NCBI GenBank assembly: GCA_003154025.1
Contig: PMCE01000085.1
Span: forward strand, 12,036-18,093
DNA from: Syntrophaceae bacterium
Lineage (GTDB): Bacteria; Desulfobacterota; SM23-61
Length of the DNA stretch: 6,058 bases
Reading direction: 5' to 3'
Part shown: positions 5,630 to 6,058 of the stretch, piece after piece
How positions within the stretch are numbered: position 1 is the stretch's first letter
Layout of the letters: the number at the start of each line of letters is the position of its first letter
Made by a program: the position numbers and the translations under genes
Notes under the pieces: model-generated
What the model was told of the DNA's origin: nothing
What the model saw: only the letters and a program-made list of their open reading frames with translations
Database searches by the model: none

Positions 5630-6058
5630 TCAATCCTTTTTCCCTCTGCCGTAACGCTCCTCCATGACCTTAATTTTGGAGAGCCGGCGCTTGTGTCTCT
5701 CTTCTCCGCTGAAGGTTGCCCCCAGAAAGGCTTTTACCAGGTCCTGGGCCAGGTCCGGGCCGATGACCCTGCTTCCCAGGACCAGAACATTCATGTCGTC
5801 GTGTTCCACCCCCTGGTGGGAGGAATAGGTATCATGGCAGAGTCCCGCCCGAATCCCCGGGATCTTGTTGGCGGCGACGGACGCGCCGACTCCGCTGCCG
5901 CAGATCACCACCCCGCGGTCGGCTTTCCCCTGAACTACGGCCAGCCCGACCACCTCGGCAAAGTCAGGATAATCGACGGGGTCAAGGCTATGGGTCCCGA
6001 GGTCCGTCACCCGGTGCCCCATCTCCTGCAGGCAGACCTTTACTCTCTCTTTCATTTC
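5630..6058 (-). CDS. rpiB: Ribose-5-phosphate isomerase B, 5' end cut by window
   Basis: This enzyme of the RpiB/LacAB family interconverts D-ribose 5-phosphate and D-ribulose 5-phosphate in the pentose phosphate pathway. The visible part is 142 residues with a Rossmann-like fold. The codon at the window edge (Glu, then MKERV) corresponds to the GFELK region of homologues, so the true start, including the SDHAG segment with its histidine, lies roughly 10-13 residues outside; the ATG at 6055 is internal. The active-site cysteine is present in VVICGSGVG (codon 5902-5900; E. coli RpiB has CGTG), as are [11 protein letters not shown], the catalytic-type His of [14 protein letters not shown] (codon 5803-5801), and the closing [16 protein letters not shown] segment. 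Retained Cys marks the E. coli-like catalytic type rather than the Glu-using mycobacterial type. LacA/LacB are less likely because no galactose-6-phosphate genes are nearby. The stop is TGA; rpe follows after 335 bp. Confidence 0.95.
   Translation of the reverse strand, partial: EMKERVKVCLQEMGHRVTDLGTHSLDPVDYPDFAEVVGLAVVQGKADRGVVICGSGVGASVAANKIPGIRAGLCHDTYSSHQGVEHDDMNVLVLGSRVIGPDLAQDLVKAFLGATFSGEERHKRRLSKIKVMEERYGRGKKD

Overview
This window is a bacterial chromosomal segment of moderately high G+C. All five genes lie on the minus strand, and a gene is cut at each end. In transcription order (right to left) they are: ribose-5-phosphate isomerase B (rpiB, 5' end outside the window), ribulose-phosphate 3-epimerase (rpe), phosphoglucomutase (pgm, E. 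coli-length type), an N-acyl-D-amino-acid deacylase-family amidohydrolase, and a mandelate-racemase-subgroup enolase-superfamily enzyme (3' end outside the window). The long plus-strand open frames are antisense shadows of these genes.

Layout: 1-944 enolase-superfamily gene; 945-1128 gap with a GC-rich palindrome and a degenerate heptamer array; 1129-2730 amidohydrolase; 2731-2888 gap with CCAGCAA/TTGCTGG and CGTTCCC motifs; 2889-4532 pgm; 4533-4631 gap with two small hairpins; 4632-5294 rpe; 5295-5629 gap with AAGTGCC-type repeats, two palindromes and a weak possible promoter; 5630-6058 rpiB.

How the genes work together: RpiB and Rpe are the two isomerising enzymes acting on ribulose 5-phosphate in the non-oxidative pentose phosphate pathway. 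Pgm links glucose 6-phosphate to glucose 1-phosphate and so to glycogen and nucleotide-sugar pools. The left-hand pair looks catabolic: the deacylase would release free D-amino acids from N-acylated forms, and the MR-subgroup enzyme most likely dehydrates or epimerises a sugar acid. No transporter or regulator is present to tie the two halves into one pathway. Intergenic gaps of 99-335 bp make a single tight operon uncertain.

Organism: the gene content is housekeeping and does not identify a taxon. Low-complexity, roughly heptameric repeats filling most gaps remind me of environmental Desulfobacterota-like (deltaproteobacterial) genomes, but this is a weak impression. I found no mobile element, CRISPR array, RNA gene or defence locus, and no evidence of a new multi-gene system. 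The points most worth a second look are the apparent ATT start codon of the amidohydrolase, its Asp in place of the classical zinc-ligand Cys, the different repeat families in the gaps, and a G8 tract just upstream of the rpe start.
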